Source: Limonium bicolor (Eukaryota > Streptophyta > Magnoliopsida > Caryophyllales > Plumbaginaceae). Taken from it: a DNA stretch of 64,000 bases. The notes below the pieces were generated by a model. The model was not told the DNA's origin and did not search any database. It saw nothing but the letters and a program-made list of their open reading frames with translations. Every line of letters starts with the position of its first letter. The first letter of the stretch is position 1. The stretch lies in NCBI GenBank assembly GCA_023374045.1, contig CM041776.1, positions 321,991,925-322,055,924 on the forward strand. The letters are read 5' to 3'. A program made the translations under genes and the position numbers. Of the stretch, positions 23,401 through 35,400 are shown in pieces.

Positions 23401-26400
23401 TCCTTGAGCCTTGGGTAATCCTGAAATAAAATCCATACATCCTCCTAAATCTGTTTAGGAACCGGTAAGGGCTGTAACAACCCAGCAGGAGAAAGAGTGC
23501 TATACTTCACCCGAAGACAGACGTCACATGCTGCCACAAACTCTTTAATTTGCTTGCCCATGCCAAACCAGAATACCACCCCCGCCAACCTTTATATGTG
23601 CGTAGGTAACTAGAATGTCCTCCCAAGGGAGATTAGTGGTACTCCTTTAACATAGAGGGGATCAGCTGAGAATCAGTAGAGAGAACAAGTATACCTTTAC
23701 AAAATAGAGGTCTAGATTGGAGCGTAAACACCGGATGAGAATCATCCTTGAGAACAATTCCTGTATCACTTTCCGTAATTGATCATCGAATTGTAACTCG
23801 TCTTCCACTTGCTCCCACCCCTTCAAAGAAACAGCAGAGAAGGAGCACAATTCAGGAAGGTCTTCCACCCTAGAGAGAGCATCATCAGCAACATTCTCTT
23901 TCATGGCTGTATAAACAATCTCAAAATCAAAGCCTAGCAGCTTTAGAACCCACTTATACTGGTCCTCGGACATGAGTCGCTGCTCCCACAAATGTTTCAA
24001 AGTCTTATGATCAGTTTTAATGATAACCTCCGGCCTAGTAAAGAATGTCGCCACTTTTGAACAGCGAAAACAACAACCATCAACTCTTTCATAAATGGAT
24101 TTAGCCTTAGCTCGAAGAGAAAAGGATTGATTTAGATAACAAATTGGTCTTACTTGTTGCATCAGAACAACCCCCATGCCCTTCCCCAAAGCATCAGTTT
24201 CCAGCTCAAACTGCTTGGAGAAATCCGGAAACAGCAAGGACAGGAACTGTAGACTGCACCTTTTTTATTGTTAGAAGATACTTCTTATTCATGTGTTTAA
24301 ACAAGAAGAATTAAAACCTTATTTATAAGGAAAGGTGGCTTAAAGAATAAGGCTCCGTTGGTGTTGTCTATTTTGTGGTATAAATGTGTTATTTTTGAGT
24401 TTGACATTTTTGACAAAAATGTCAAACCACCACTGCTGAATAACAATTTTCAAAACAACCACAAATATACCAGCACAAAACAACTACAATTTATGCTGCA
24501 AAGAGAATGAATACCGTAAACAGAGACGGGGTCAAAAAACTGTAATTAGGGGCAAGAATATTTTAATATGATTAATTAATATTTTAAAAATTAATTTTTA
24601 ATAAATTAATTTGAATTTTCAATAGTTATAATTATGTTTAAAATGATATTATATATTAAATTTGACAAAAATTAAATTAAAATTGAAATACATAAATTAA
24701 TATATAAAAAATTTTGTTTTCCCTTGTTTATTTTTAGTTTATTTATAAAGATTGGTATACTAAATTTTAAGTTAATGACAATAATATAGAACAATAGTTT
24801 TAAACTAGTAACGTTTTTCTAAAAACTTATAAAAAAATTATTTGAGTAGTTCTAATATTTTTTAATTTATAGAATCTGTAATAAAAAACTAAAAAAATAT
24901 TTGTATTATGGATAGAAGGGGTACATGATTACTAAGAATGACATAATAATTCATTTTACTTTTGACTATATTGCTAAAATAAGGTATAAAATTTGAATAT
25001 TTAATTATATGTACATATAGTAATATATAAGTCATATTTTTAACAACTAATTTTTAATTTTTTGTATAATGTAAACATTAATAAAGTTCACTAATTAATT
25101 ATTATATTTTCCTTTTATTCAAGTGTGAACAAGTAGCCTGGTGTATTAAACCATGTATAGTTACAATTGTTGTTATCTACTGATAGAATTGTGGTTGATA
25201 ATAGTGAAGTTATTTATATAGACCTTAATATAAATGTTAACAAAAAATTGATTGTAATAAAACTTTGTTGTTTTCGTAATTAATAAATTATGTATATACT
25301 AATCCCTATATTTGCTAGTAGTTTTTTTTAATTTCATCTTAACAAAAAGTTGTTTTAAAATGTAATACAAAATTTTTAATTGTAACACAAAAAATGATAA
25401 ACGCACTGTATGTAATTAACTTATTCAAATACGCCAGACGTCACCACCATATACCGAACACCAGTTTTCAAAACAACCTCAAAACAACCACAAAAAAACA
25501 CCACAAAACAACCAACCAAAACAACCAGACCAAAACAGGTACAAAACAACCACAAAAGAGTCATACCGAATAGAGCTTAAGTTAACTAGCCTAATTTACA
25601 AGTTTACCCTTATTAAATATGTACAAGAACAAAGATAAAAGAATAAGGTCCAAGGCCCATTATATAGTTAAGTAGGTCTAACAACACCCCCCTCAAGTTG
25701 GGTTTGTAGATATCTTGCATTCCTAACTTGGAGATAAGTCTATGGAACCTAGGACTATGTAGAGGTTTTGTGAAGACATCAACAACTTGGTCTTCAGAAG
25801 GAATGTAGTTCAGGTTGATTAGACCTCCTTCCACCTTTTCTTTGATGAAGAACCTATCAATCTCAATGTGCTTGGTCTTGTCTTGTTGAATTGGATGGTG
25901 AGCTATGCTTGTTGCAGATTTGTTGTCACATCTTAACTCCATAGGGCCTGCCCATTTGATTCGCAAATATGTGAGAATGATACGGACCCATAAGAGTTTG
26001 CATAGACCATGAGCAAGTGCTCTCAATTCCGATTCAACAGATGACCTAGCAACCACGTTCTGCTTCTTGCTCCTCCATGTCACTAGATTACCGCCTAGAA
26101 ACACAGTATCCAGTAGTGGATTATCGATCAACAAGGGAACCACCATAGTCAGCATCACTGAAACATTGGACTGTCAATGGGTTCCCCTTTTTAAAAAGAA
26201 TTCCTTGTCTTGGTGCTCCTTTTAGATAGTGCAAAACCCTATATGCGGGCCTCAAGGTGAGTTTTCCTAGGGTGTGTATAAACTTAAGAACACTTACAGC
26301 ATACGCAATGTCAGATTGAGTATGGGAAAGGTATATCAGTTTCCCGCAGAGACGTTGATAAATTCCTGCATCATTTTTGGGTTCATCGTGAGCATCTCCT

Positions 26401-29400
26401 AGCTTATGATTGGGATCCATGGGTGAAGTAGCTGGTCTGCATCCACTTTTGCTGGTCTTATTTAGCAAATCTGTTATATTTTTTGTTGGCTGATAAATAT
26501 ACCTTGGGATGACCGAGCAACTTCAATTCCAAGGTGTATTTTAAGAGAGCCCATAGATTTCATTTCAAACTTTGACTTGAGTTGTTTCTCCAAGCGTTTT
26601 CTTTTTAACGGATCACTCCTTGTGATAATAATATCATCAACATATACCAGTAGGATAGTGACCCCCTGGGGCGAGAGTGCTTGATAAAGAGAGTATGATT
26701 GCCTTGACTTTGCTGGTATCCGGCAGAGCAGACCACACTTGTGAAACGCTCAAACCATGCTCTAGGAGATTGTTTGAGTCCATACAGAGCCTTTTTAAGG
26801 CAACAAACCTTAGTAGAGTCAGATGCATCAAAAAAGCTGGAGGAACTCGTATATATATATATTCTCATCATGCAATTCCCCATGTAGAAACGCATTCTTA
26901 ACATCAAATTGAGCAAGTGGCCGATCAAAATGGGCAGCCAAAGATAAGAGAATACAAACAGTGTTGAGTTTGGCAACTGGTGCAAAAGTCTCTTAGTAGT
27001 CTATCCCATAAGTTTGAGTGTACCCATTAGCCACAAGCCGGGCTTTGTACCGCTCAAGAGATCCATCTGCATTGTACTTGAGGTTGAAGATCCACTTGCA
27101 GTCAACAATGCGTTTGCCAGAAGGTTTGGGAACTATAACCCAAGTTTGATTTTTTTTCCAAAGCCTTGATTTCTTCCTCTATTGCTTTGTGCCATTCAGT
27201 GTGGTCAATGCTTCAAAGACATTTTTGGATATTTGAATATTACTAAGGTTTTTGACATACAACACATGAGATGGTGAGAAGTTGTCAAATGTCACAAAAT
27301 TAGCCGGAGGATAAACAAATTTCTTTGTGCTTTGATGAACACCTTTGCGCAAGGCAATAGGGGAGAGGAAGTATTAGTAGCATCATTATCTGAGGGGGAC
27401 AATTGGTCCTTTGTTAGCCACGGTGTGGATTGGTGATCCCTCGAATATACCAGCACAATCAGTGGAGCCAAAGGCTGATCTTCAGGGGTAGTGTCAGCTG
27501 AGGGTAGTTGATCTTGTTGTGGAGGTGGTGGCATTTTCTAAGGAGTTGGTGGGGGAAGAGTAATAGTATAAGTTGGATTTTGTTGCAGAGGTTTGGTATG
27601 TGAAATAGGTGTAGGATCAAGGGTAGATGAGAATGAGTAGAAAGGTGTTTGTTCATGAAAGGTAGCATCAACAGTAACATAATGCTTTCTTGTAGTGGAG
27701 TCATAGCATTTGTATCCTCTTTGAGTAGGAGAATAATCCAAAAAGACACACTTGGTCGATCTAGGATCCAACTTCCTTCTGTGAGGTGTGTGAACATGTG
27801 TGGAGATAGTGCACCTACACACATGTAAGTCAAGATCAGCAGAAATTTTTTGTAGTGGAAAAAATGTCTGAAGACATTCTAGAGGAGATTTATTTTGAAG
27901 TACCCGAGTAGATAGTTTGTTGATCTGATGACATGCGGTCTTAGTAGCTTCCCCCCAGTATTGTTTAGGCATATGAGTTTGAAAAAGAAGGGCTCTACTC
28001 ATTTCAAGAAGGTGACGGTTCTGTCTCTTAGCTAACCATTTTGTTGAGGAGTGTAAGAACAGAAGATTCATGAATGATACCTTGTGAGTGAAAATAGAAA
28101 GTGATGGTCTGATTGAAGTAATCTGTAGCGTTGTCAGTGCGGAAACGTTTTATGGTGGTGGAAAAATGTGTTTGAACCATGGTACAAAATATGGGAATTA
28201 TAGTACTGACCTCACTTATGTGTTTTCATCAAGAAAACCCACATAAACCGAGTACAGTCATCAATCAAAGTAATGAACCATCGTGCCCCTGATATATTAG
28301 CAACAAAAGGACCCCCACATCACTATGAGTTAGTGCAAAAGGAATGATGCTTCTTGTATTATTTGGAGCAAATTGTGTTCGAGAGTGTTTAGAAAGTTCA
28401 CACACATCACACTGAAAAGCTGAAACATCGATATTGTAAATAGTTTGGGAAACATTGTCTTTAGGGTATGAAAAAATGGGTGACCAAAATGCCTATGGTA
28501 AAGCCAAATAGTGTTGGTGGTGTCTGAAGTAGTGACAAGAGCTTTTGGAACGTTGAGGACAGCAGGTATATTGAGTTAGTACAACCATCCTGCTGCTTAG
28601 CAATTCCAATCACCTTCCCCCTGCATAGATCTTGCAAGATACAATTACACGGAAAGAAAACAACAAAACAGCCAAGGTCAATAGTGAGTTTATGTATGGA
28701 AGCAAGATTCATAACAAGTCCGGAACATGCAAGGTTTCCTTAAGTTGAATGCTATCCGATAAGACAACATCCCCGTGTCCTGCGACAGTAGTTGATGCCA
28801 CCATTTGCAGTAGTAATGGTCTTAGAAGTATAGCAAGGACGATAGTAAGAAGGGAAGAAACATGTGTCATATGAGTGGTAGCTCCAGAATCCATTGTAAA
28901 GCAGAGGATTGGTGTGATGAATGAAGAGAATAAGTATCTGTAAGCGAGCTATGACCAGATTTAGTAGACATCTCAAGAGATCGCATCATCATGCGATATT
29001 TATTCAACTTAGTAGGAGTGATAGGAGTGGTGAAGGTGTTAGTAACACCATAATCTGAAGTAGAATCTTTTGACATGATAGGAAACCGATGTGGAGAGAC
29101 TTGCACAACGATAAAGACAGGTATAATAAACCCTAAGTAGAACTTGGTCGAGGCAGAACCAAATTAGGATAGCCCTAACAACACCAGTTTGAAGAAATTG
29201 TTTGAACCAATTAAAGGCGCATAGATATTGACGGATAGAAGATCATGTCCGTTAGAACACCTTGCACACAGATTGTGGAGGGCGGTGTAGTCGAAGAAGG
29301 GCAACGTCAGTTTCGCTGCGCAAGCAGACAATCGACCAGCGAGGAGGAAGAAGAGCACCAGAGAACGCAGTTCGCCGGAAAGGAGGTTGTCAGTCCGGCA

Positions 29401-32400
29401 TTGTCAGGCCGTCGTCAGGCCACTGTCAGTCTGCTGTTGTCAGGCCGTTGTCAGGCCGTTGTCAGTCCGCCGTCATTAGTCCGGTACTAGTTAGGGTTTG
29501 AGTTTAGATAGAGTAGGAGTGTAGGGTTAGGGTTTGAGCGTGTTTTGAAAAAAAAGACCAAAACAAATTACAAAGAAAGGGCTTAAAAATGTAGTTCATT
29601 AGAGATTGGAAAGTAGGAGCATTCCTCAAACCGAAGAGCATTCCCAGAAACTCATAGTGCCTTTCATGAGTCCTAAATGCCGTTTTATGAACATCATCTC
29701 CATGCACTTGGATCTGGTGGTAACCCGAGGTTAAATCCAGCTTAGAAAAGACTCACGCACCATGGAGCTCATCTAACAACTCATCAATTGTAGGTAAAGG
29801 GAACTTATCCGGAATTGTTACCTCATTAAGGGCCTGGTAGTCAATACAAAATCTCCACTCTCTGCTCTTCTTCTTGGCTAACAAAACCGGGTTGGAAAAG
29901 GGAATACAACTAGCCCTTATGAACCCGGACTGCATCAGCTCTTGCACTATCCTTTCAATTTGATTTTTCTGATGGTGGGGATACCGGTATGGCCTCATGT
30001 TGGGAGGCACCGCATCAGGTTTCAAAGGAATACGGTGGTCAAAGAATCTGGTGGGAGGTACCGAAATGAGGGGATCAAAGGTGTCTTGAAATTGGGCTAA
30101 CACTTCTTGTAATTCATTACGCAACTGCGTGCTCAGAACTAGACTCTGACCGTAAGAGTAACTATCTCTCTTGATCAGTAACGACCTTGGTAGCTGTTTT
30201 CCAGCCCACTTCCTCTACTGAATAAGAAAGATCACCACACAAATACACAATTTCCCTTCCTGCCAGAACTGAATGGAGTGCTTACCCCAGTTTGTGTACG
30301 TGTCACCCAACATCTCCAACCAATCCAAGCCAAGGATTATATTGACTCTAGCAATATTAAAGGGTAGACAATCCAGAGAGAAAACTCTATCCCTTGCAGC
30401 AACAGTTTAAGACCCTTACAAATCCTGGTACTTAAAAATAGTCTCACCATTGCCAATTGTTACTCCGAATGAAACGGTGGGATCCACCTCAAGCTTCAGC
30501 TTCTGAATTAACTTTTCCTGTATAAAACAATGGGTGTCCCCACTGTCAACCAAAACCATCACACTCATTGTTCAAACAGCCCATAAGCTTCATCAAACGT
30601 CTAGAAGAAATCCCAAGCAAAGATAGACAGGTTAGTTCCGTCTGAAACAACTCGGGGGAATCACTTCTCTGTCCTTCCTCGCTAACTAGAGAGATAGTGA
30701 AGGCTTCCTCTCCCCCTTTCCATCGTCGGCCAGCACTAACTGGAGACCAGTAGTTTTGCAACGATGAGACTGACTCCACTTTTCACCACAGCTGAAACAT
30801 AACCCCAAACTTCTTCTCTGCTTCAGGAACTTTGCGACAGGTTGAATGGCGACTGTTAGAGGTCATAGATAGATTATCATGAATTCCAGATTCAGCGCGA
30901 TCAAAGGTGTAGAATGGACAGAGGATGATTTGGGCATGAGTGACTCACTCGCCCTAGTGCCAGTAGTAGTCACCACGTCAGATTTAGTCCACCAAGATGA
31001 CTTCGACCCCGATCTTGAGTGAAATCGATCTCGATTGTATGGCCGGTTAGGGTTGGGCGTTTTTTCGATCAAAGCGTCGTTCCTCTCCTCTATCATTCGA
31101 GCCATTTTCATAAGCTCTTGCAAGTCACGTGGAGCCAAGAGAGCCAATTCAGCCTTAGTCTAGTCCTTTAGACCTATGCGAAAGACGCTTCGAAACACTT
31201 CATTGGGAACATACTTTAGATGGGCCGAGAAAAATTTGAATTGGCTTCAATATTATTCCACAGTCGTTTCTTGCCGCAGAGCACACAAAAGATCCTGTCG
31301 ATCTTGCTGAGGGATGATCCAAAATGTTTAATAAGGAGAATAGTGAACTCATGTCAAGGAGGTAGCCCGATGTGGTTCTCCAGCCAGTTGAACCAATACA
31401 GCGTAGTGTCCTCCATACAACCACTCGCTGTTCTCACCCGATCACCGTCCGCAATCTCACTGAGAGCAAAGTACCGTTCATCCTTGTGGATCCACCCTTG
31501 CGGATCATCGCCGACAAAAACAGGGAGTTCTATCTTGCAAATCTTGATCTCCTTTCTCTCCTTTTGCTGACCGATGTTCGCGCGCCTACCGGTACTGTCT
31601 CCAATCATCTCTTGTGGTTCCTTCTGCAGAGAAGAGACCACTGTGACCAAATTTCCCTCCGTGGTGGCCAAGTTATCTAGCTTCCCGGTGAGGTCTGAGA
31701 GTTGTAATCACATTGCCGCCTGCTCACGTTCCAAGTTCTCCATCATTGATTGTGATTATAAAAAACCATTCACAAAGGCCAGTCCTAGGACAAGTGGCAA
31801 TTCTGATACCAATGATACAATATAAACAACTTTACTCTCCTCCAATCCTCTCTGAGGCAAATGCTTAACCGTTCTTCTGTAGGATCAATGGGGCTGACGT
31901 AGTCTGTCTGGGTTTGTTAGACTTTGACAGACTACCTTGATCGAAATGTAACAGATAGAGTCAATCTTGTGGGATAGATGGTGCTGACGTAGTTTTTCTG
32001 GGTTGTTAGACCTAGACAGTTCTGATACCAAATGATACAATAAACAACTTTACTCTCCTCCAATCCTCTCTGAGGCCAAATGCTCAACGTTCATTGTAGG
32101 ATCAATGGGGTTGACGTAGTCTGTGTGGTTGTTAGACTTTGATAGACTACCTTGATTGAATTGTAACAGACAGAGTCCTTGTGGGATAGATGGTGTTGAT
32201 GTAGTTAATCTGGGTTGTTAGACCCAGACAGACTAGCTCAGAAAGCGGAAGCAATTAATCGATGAGCTGGCTTCAAAGTGTTCCAGGATGTAAGTCGTTG
32301 AAACACTTTGACTCTTTCAGTGGATGGACGAAGTCAATCAACAAAATACTATTCCAGAATGATAAATTTTATTGATAGACTTTTTAGGGTTACAAGAAAG

Positions 32401-35400
32401 GATCCCACACTTGGGGTCTTACTCCTCAACGAATAGATCAATACAATATATGGAGAAATAAGTGTAAAACCTTTAAATCGCTAGATATATGAATTGTAGC
32501 TTGTAATAGGAGACATGTCTTTTGTTCCTGGTGACTTTTCCCTAATACATGAAGTATTGGAACGGAAAAACACACATTACAACTGATAATCCTAACTCTT
32601 TATATAGCAAAGCCTCTGAAGCCGTTTAGGGTGTATTTCCGACATTTTAGGCATCATACCGTTTTTAAGCACAAATATCGGACTTGACTCAATTCTCGGG
32701 TAATTGAGGTTGTGACTTCGATTGTTGGGGCTCCAGGAAGTTGACTGAAGATGATAAAACGTTGGGATCAGCTAGACACGTTTCGATCCTTAATTTTCAT
32801 TGGTGGTTATAACAACTTGATCGATGGACTCCTTCCTTGGACAAACAAACTCCTTCCTTAAACAACAAACTCCTTCCTTGATGATGAACTTCTTCTTTGA
32901 ATGATAGGTTTCTTTCTTCAAAGGATGGACTCTGTTACCCAAGATTGTGTTTGAATTGATGCACTCTGTCTATACTGATGGACTACATCTATAGCAAAAC
33001 TTCCAGTTCCAGCATTTCTTGATTGACTCCACTTGCATGTAGATTAAATAATTATCGGCAAAACCCAAAGTTCCAACATCTTCCATAATCCTCCTTACTG
33101 CTGCCACTACCCATTACATACTACCCAGCAGCACCCTCAACCAATACCAACAATACAACTGTCATAACTACTCTCTCCATAACAACCTCTATTTCCCCTT
33201 TATTCTTTTTCTCTTATTATTAGATAGATAGGATAAAGCTACGGACTGGCTAACGCCTGGAATAAACTAACCCAAACGTCCTATCAAACATTAGTTGGTT
33301 TTCTGCTTAAGTTAAATTAGTTGGTTCTTTACAAATTTTAGATAATTCCTAATCTTAGTGTAATTACCTTATTTGTAGAAAATGGGTATCTATGGTCAGA
33401 GAGAAGGAGAGCGATCGGCTGACACCTGTAAGTAGTCAATGCTGTGCGTGAATATATATTTTGTTGGAGATCCCTGTTTGCGTAGGAGTGTGATGTGTTT
33501 TGTTCGATAACAGATTGTCGAATCCCTGAGTACAAGTTATTTGGGTCCTGACTACTCTCAGGTAAATCAAAATCTCATGTCTCGTGATATTGCTTAATGC
33601 TGGAGGTGACCGTTTTGATGAAAGTTAGTATATGTGCAGCCAAGAGACTCCACTGAGATAACGCTAAAAGACATCGATCACGTTGCACAACACTCATTTC
33701 CTTTGTGCATGCACCATCTTTTTGCTGAGGTAGCATCAGAATTGCCATCTCTCATTTAATAGTTTAATCTTCCTATTTTTTGTGGGTTGCAGTTTATACT
33801 GTGAACTTTATTAGCCATTTTGATTTTAATAATTGCAATTGCATACTATCTATAGCTAAGAAAAGACCATCACTTGAAGCATGGAGGAAGAATGCAATTA
33901 GGCCTTTTTCTTAAGGTATATATGGTCACCTATGATCACTTAATATTATATTAGAAATATCTACAGAGCACTTATCGAGTTTCCTGCTTTGTGTAGGGTG
34001 TTGGGCTGAATTTGGATGATGCTCTCGCATTCTGGAAATCAGAGTTCTCTAAAAAGGTATACACAGCGTTAGGGTACCTTTTCTATGATACCGTACTAAT
34101 ATTTATCTTGCCTTCTCGGCCAAAGCTATGGATTTAGAATGTTCAGTCTCAAGATGCTATATGTATCTTTGTTTCTAGTAAGTGTGTTTATACCCATGCG
34201 GGCCATGCCTGACCGGCCTAGTTGGAAAATGCTCTTCTTATGATTGCAAAGGTGATGGTTTGAGTCATGCCCCTGCCCTTTTGATCCCTCGGGTAAGTGG
34301 TTTTTATTTACCCATTGTTATGCTAAGAATGGTAGGATCCTGGTGGTAGGCCCTCTTCTGCTGGGCAGTTCTTCCGTGTTTTTCTGTTTTTGATTGGATT
34401 TGATCAGGTTGACATTCTATGCTATGTAGTCATTCTTGAATTATTAGTTCTATAACTCTGTTTAGAATTTTCTGTTGCATAAGCATTAAGTTTGTCTGGT
34501 TTCCTTGGGAAATTGACTTCATATTCTGCTGCCAACTTCTCTACGATATTCTACTTTCATTGTTTTGAAATGATTGTATCTCAGGTTGGTCCTGAGAGAT
34601 TTGACAAAGAATACGCCTACAGCATACGTCACTATTACGGGAAAGAAGGAGGAGGAGAACGGTAAGCAATATCCTCGACTTCTGTTTCTATGAAAGATAC
34701 TTTTTGGTAACGTTACTTCTGTTTTGTTTTTTATTTTGGAGGCTTAATATTAGCTAGTTTTCAATGATTTTTTTGGGAATGCCATCTTATATTGATCCCT
34801 TTTTTCTTTCTGCTGATCATAGTGCTCTCCTAATAATTTTTTCCTTATCGTGCGGTGCCCGCAATTCTAGGAATACACTCCTTATTCTTGCCAGAAGGTC
34901 ATCTCATCCGCACCTGGTGTTGGTGATCATCATGGGTGTCCATATCGACATTTCAGGTTAACATTCGTCATATTCTGATCTCTTACAGAATTATTAAAAA
35001 GTCAAATATATGCATTATTGCTGCTAATATGATGGTAATAAATGTTAGAATAATTAGTTGAGGGCTCTACTATGACACTTTATTGCTTAATTCCTGCAGG
35101 TTAGAATCATAACTTCATGTACGCCTTTTAACTAAAACATTGAATTTTTTCAACAATCCGTAGATTAGAATACGTGACTTCATAAACCGTTCTCCATAAT
35201 GATTTATGTCTGATAGAGCTCTTTACCCCAATGAAATGCAGCGAAGAAAATCTCAAAGCTGCGCTTGGTAACATGGGAGTCAAAGGCCGTGCGATGGAGG
35301 AAGTGATGGACAAAGTTAAAAACAGACATTATCAGGTATATATAATTTTTTCTGATGTCTTGTTTTGCCGTCAGTATGTACAAGAGTTTTTCTTTCAACT

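Larger units (their letters stand above)
24269..29106 (-). mobile_element. Ty1/copia retrotransposon lacking its 5' end, nested in the gypsy element
   Basis: On the minus strand the order is protease, integrase, RT, RNase H, which defines copia. A polypurine tract (CTTGAGGGGGGTGT, plus-strand complement at 25684-25698) precedes an LTR with ends TGTTAGACC and TCTAACA. This LTR spans 24269-25683 but is only about 185 bp once a nested MITE is removed. No 5' LTR, PBS or gag is recognisable to the right of about 29106; instead there is unrelated GC-rich sequence up to about 29548, where gypsy RT resumes. No TSD could be established. Confidence 0.75.
22506..33291 (-). mobile_element. Ty3/gypsy retrotransposon in primase intron 9, antisense, TSD AACAT
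   Basis: AACAT at 22506-22510 and 33287-33291 flanks a unit with TG..CA ends (22511-33286). The LTRs are short: 22511-22780 (3' LTR) and the outer parts of 31813-33286 (5' LTR), both containing TTACTCTCCTCCAATCCTCT and CATAATCCTCCTTACT. Minus-strand primer site TGGTATCAGAA lies beside the 5' LTR at 31801-31811. Gag, protease, RT, RNase H and integrase follow in minus-strand order, which is Ty3/gypsy order. The element is split within RT by a copia element with flanking sequence (24269 to about 29548), and its 5' LTR carries a nested solo LTR. Short LTRs and a Met primer suggest a chromovirus such as Reina, which I cannot confirm. Without the insertion intron 9 would be about 250 bp. Confidence 0.88.

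Noticed and set aside
29245..29501. Two overlapping open frames in the GC-rich insert
   Set aside because: Driven by the GTCAGGCCGTT minisatellite; no domain.
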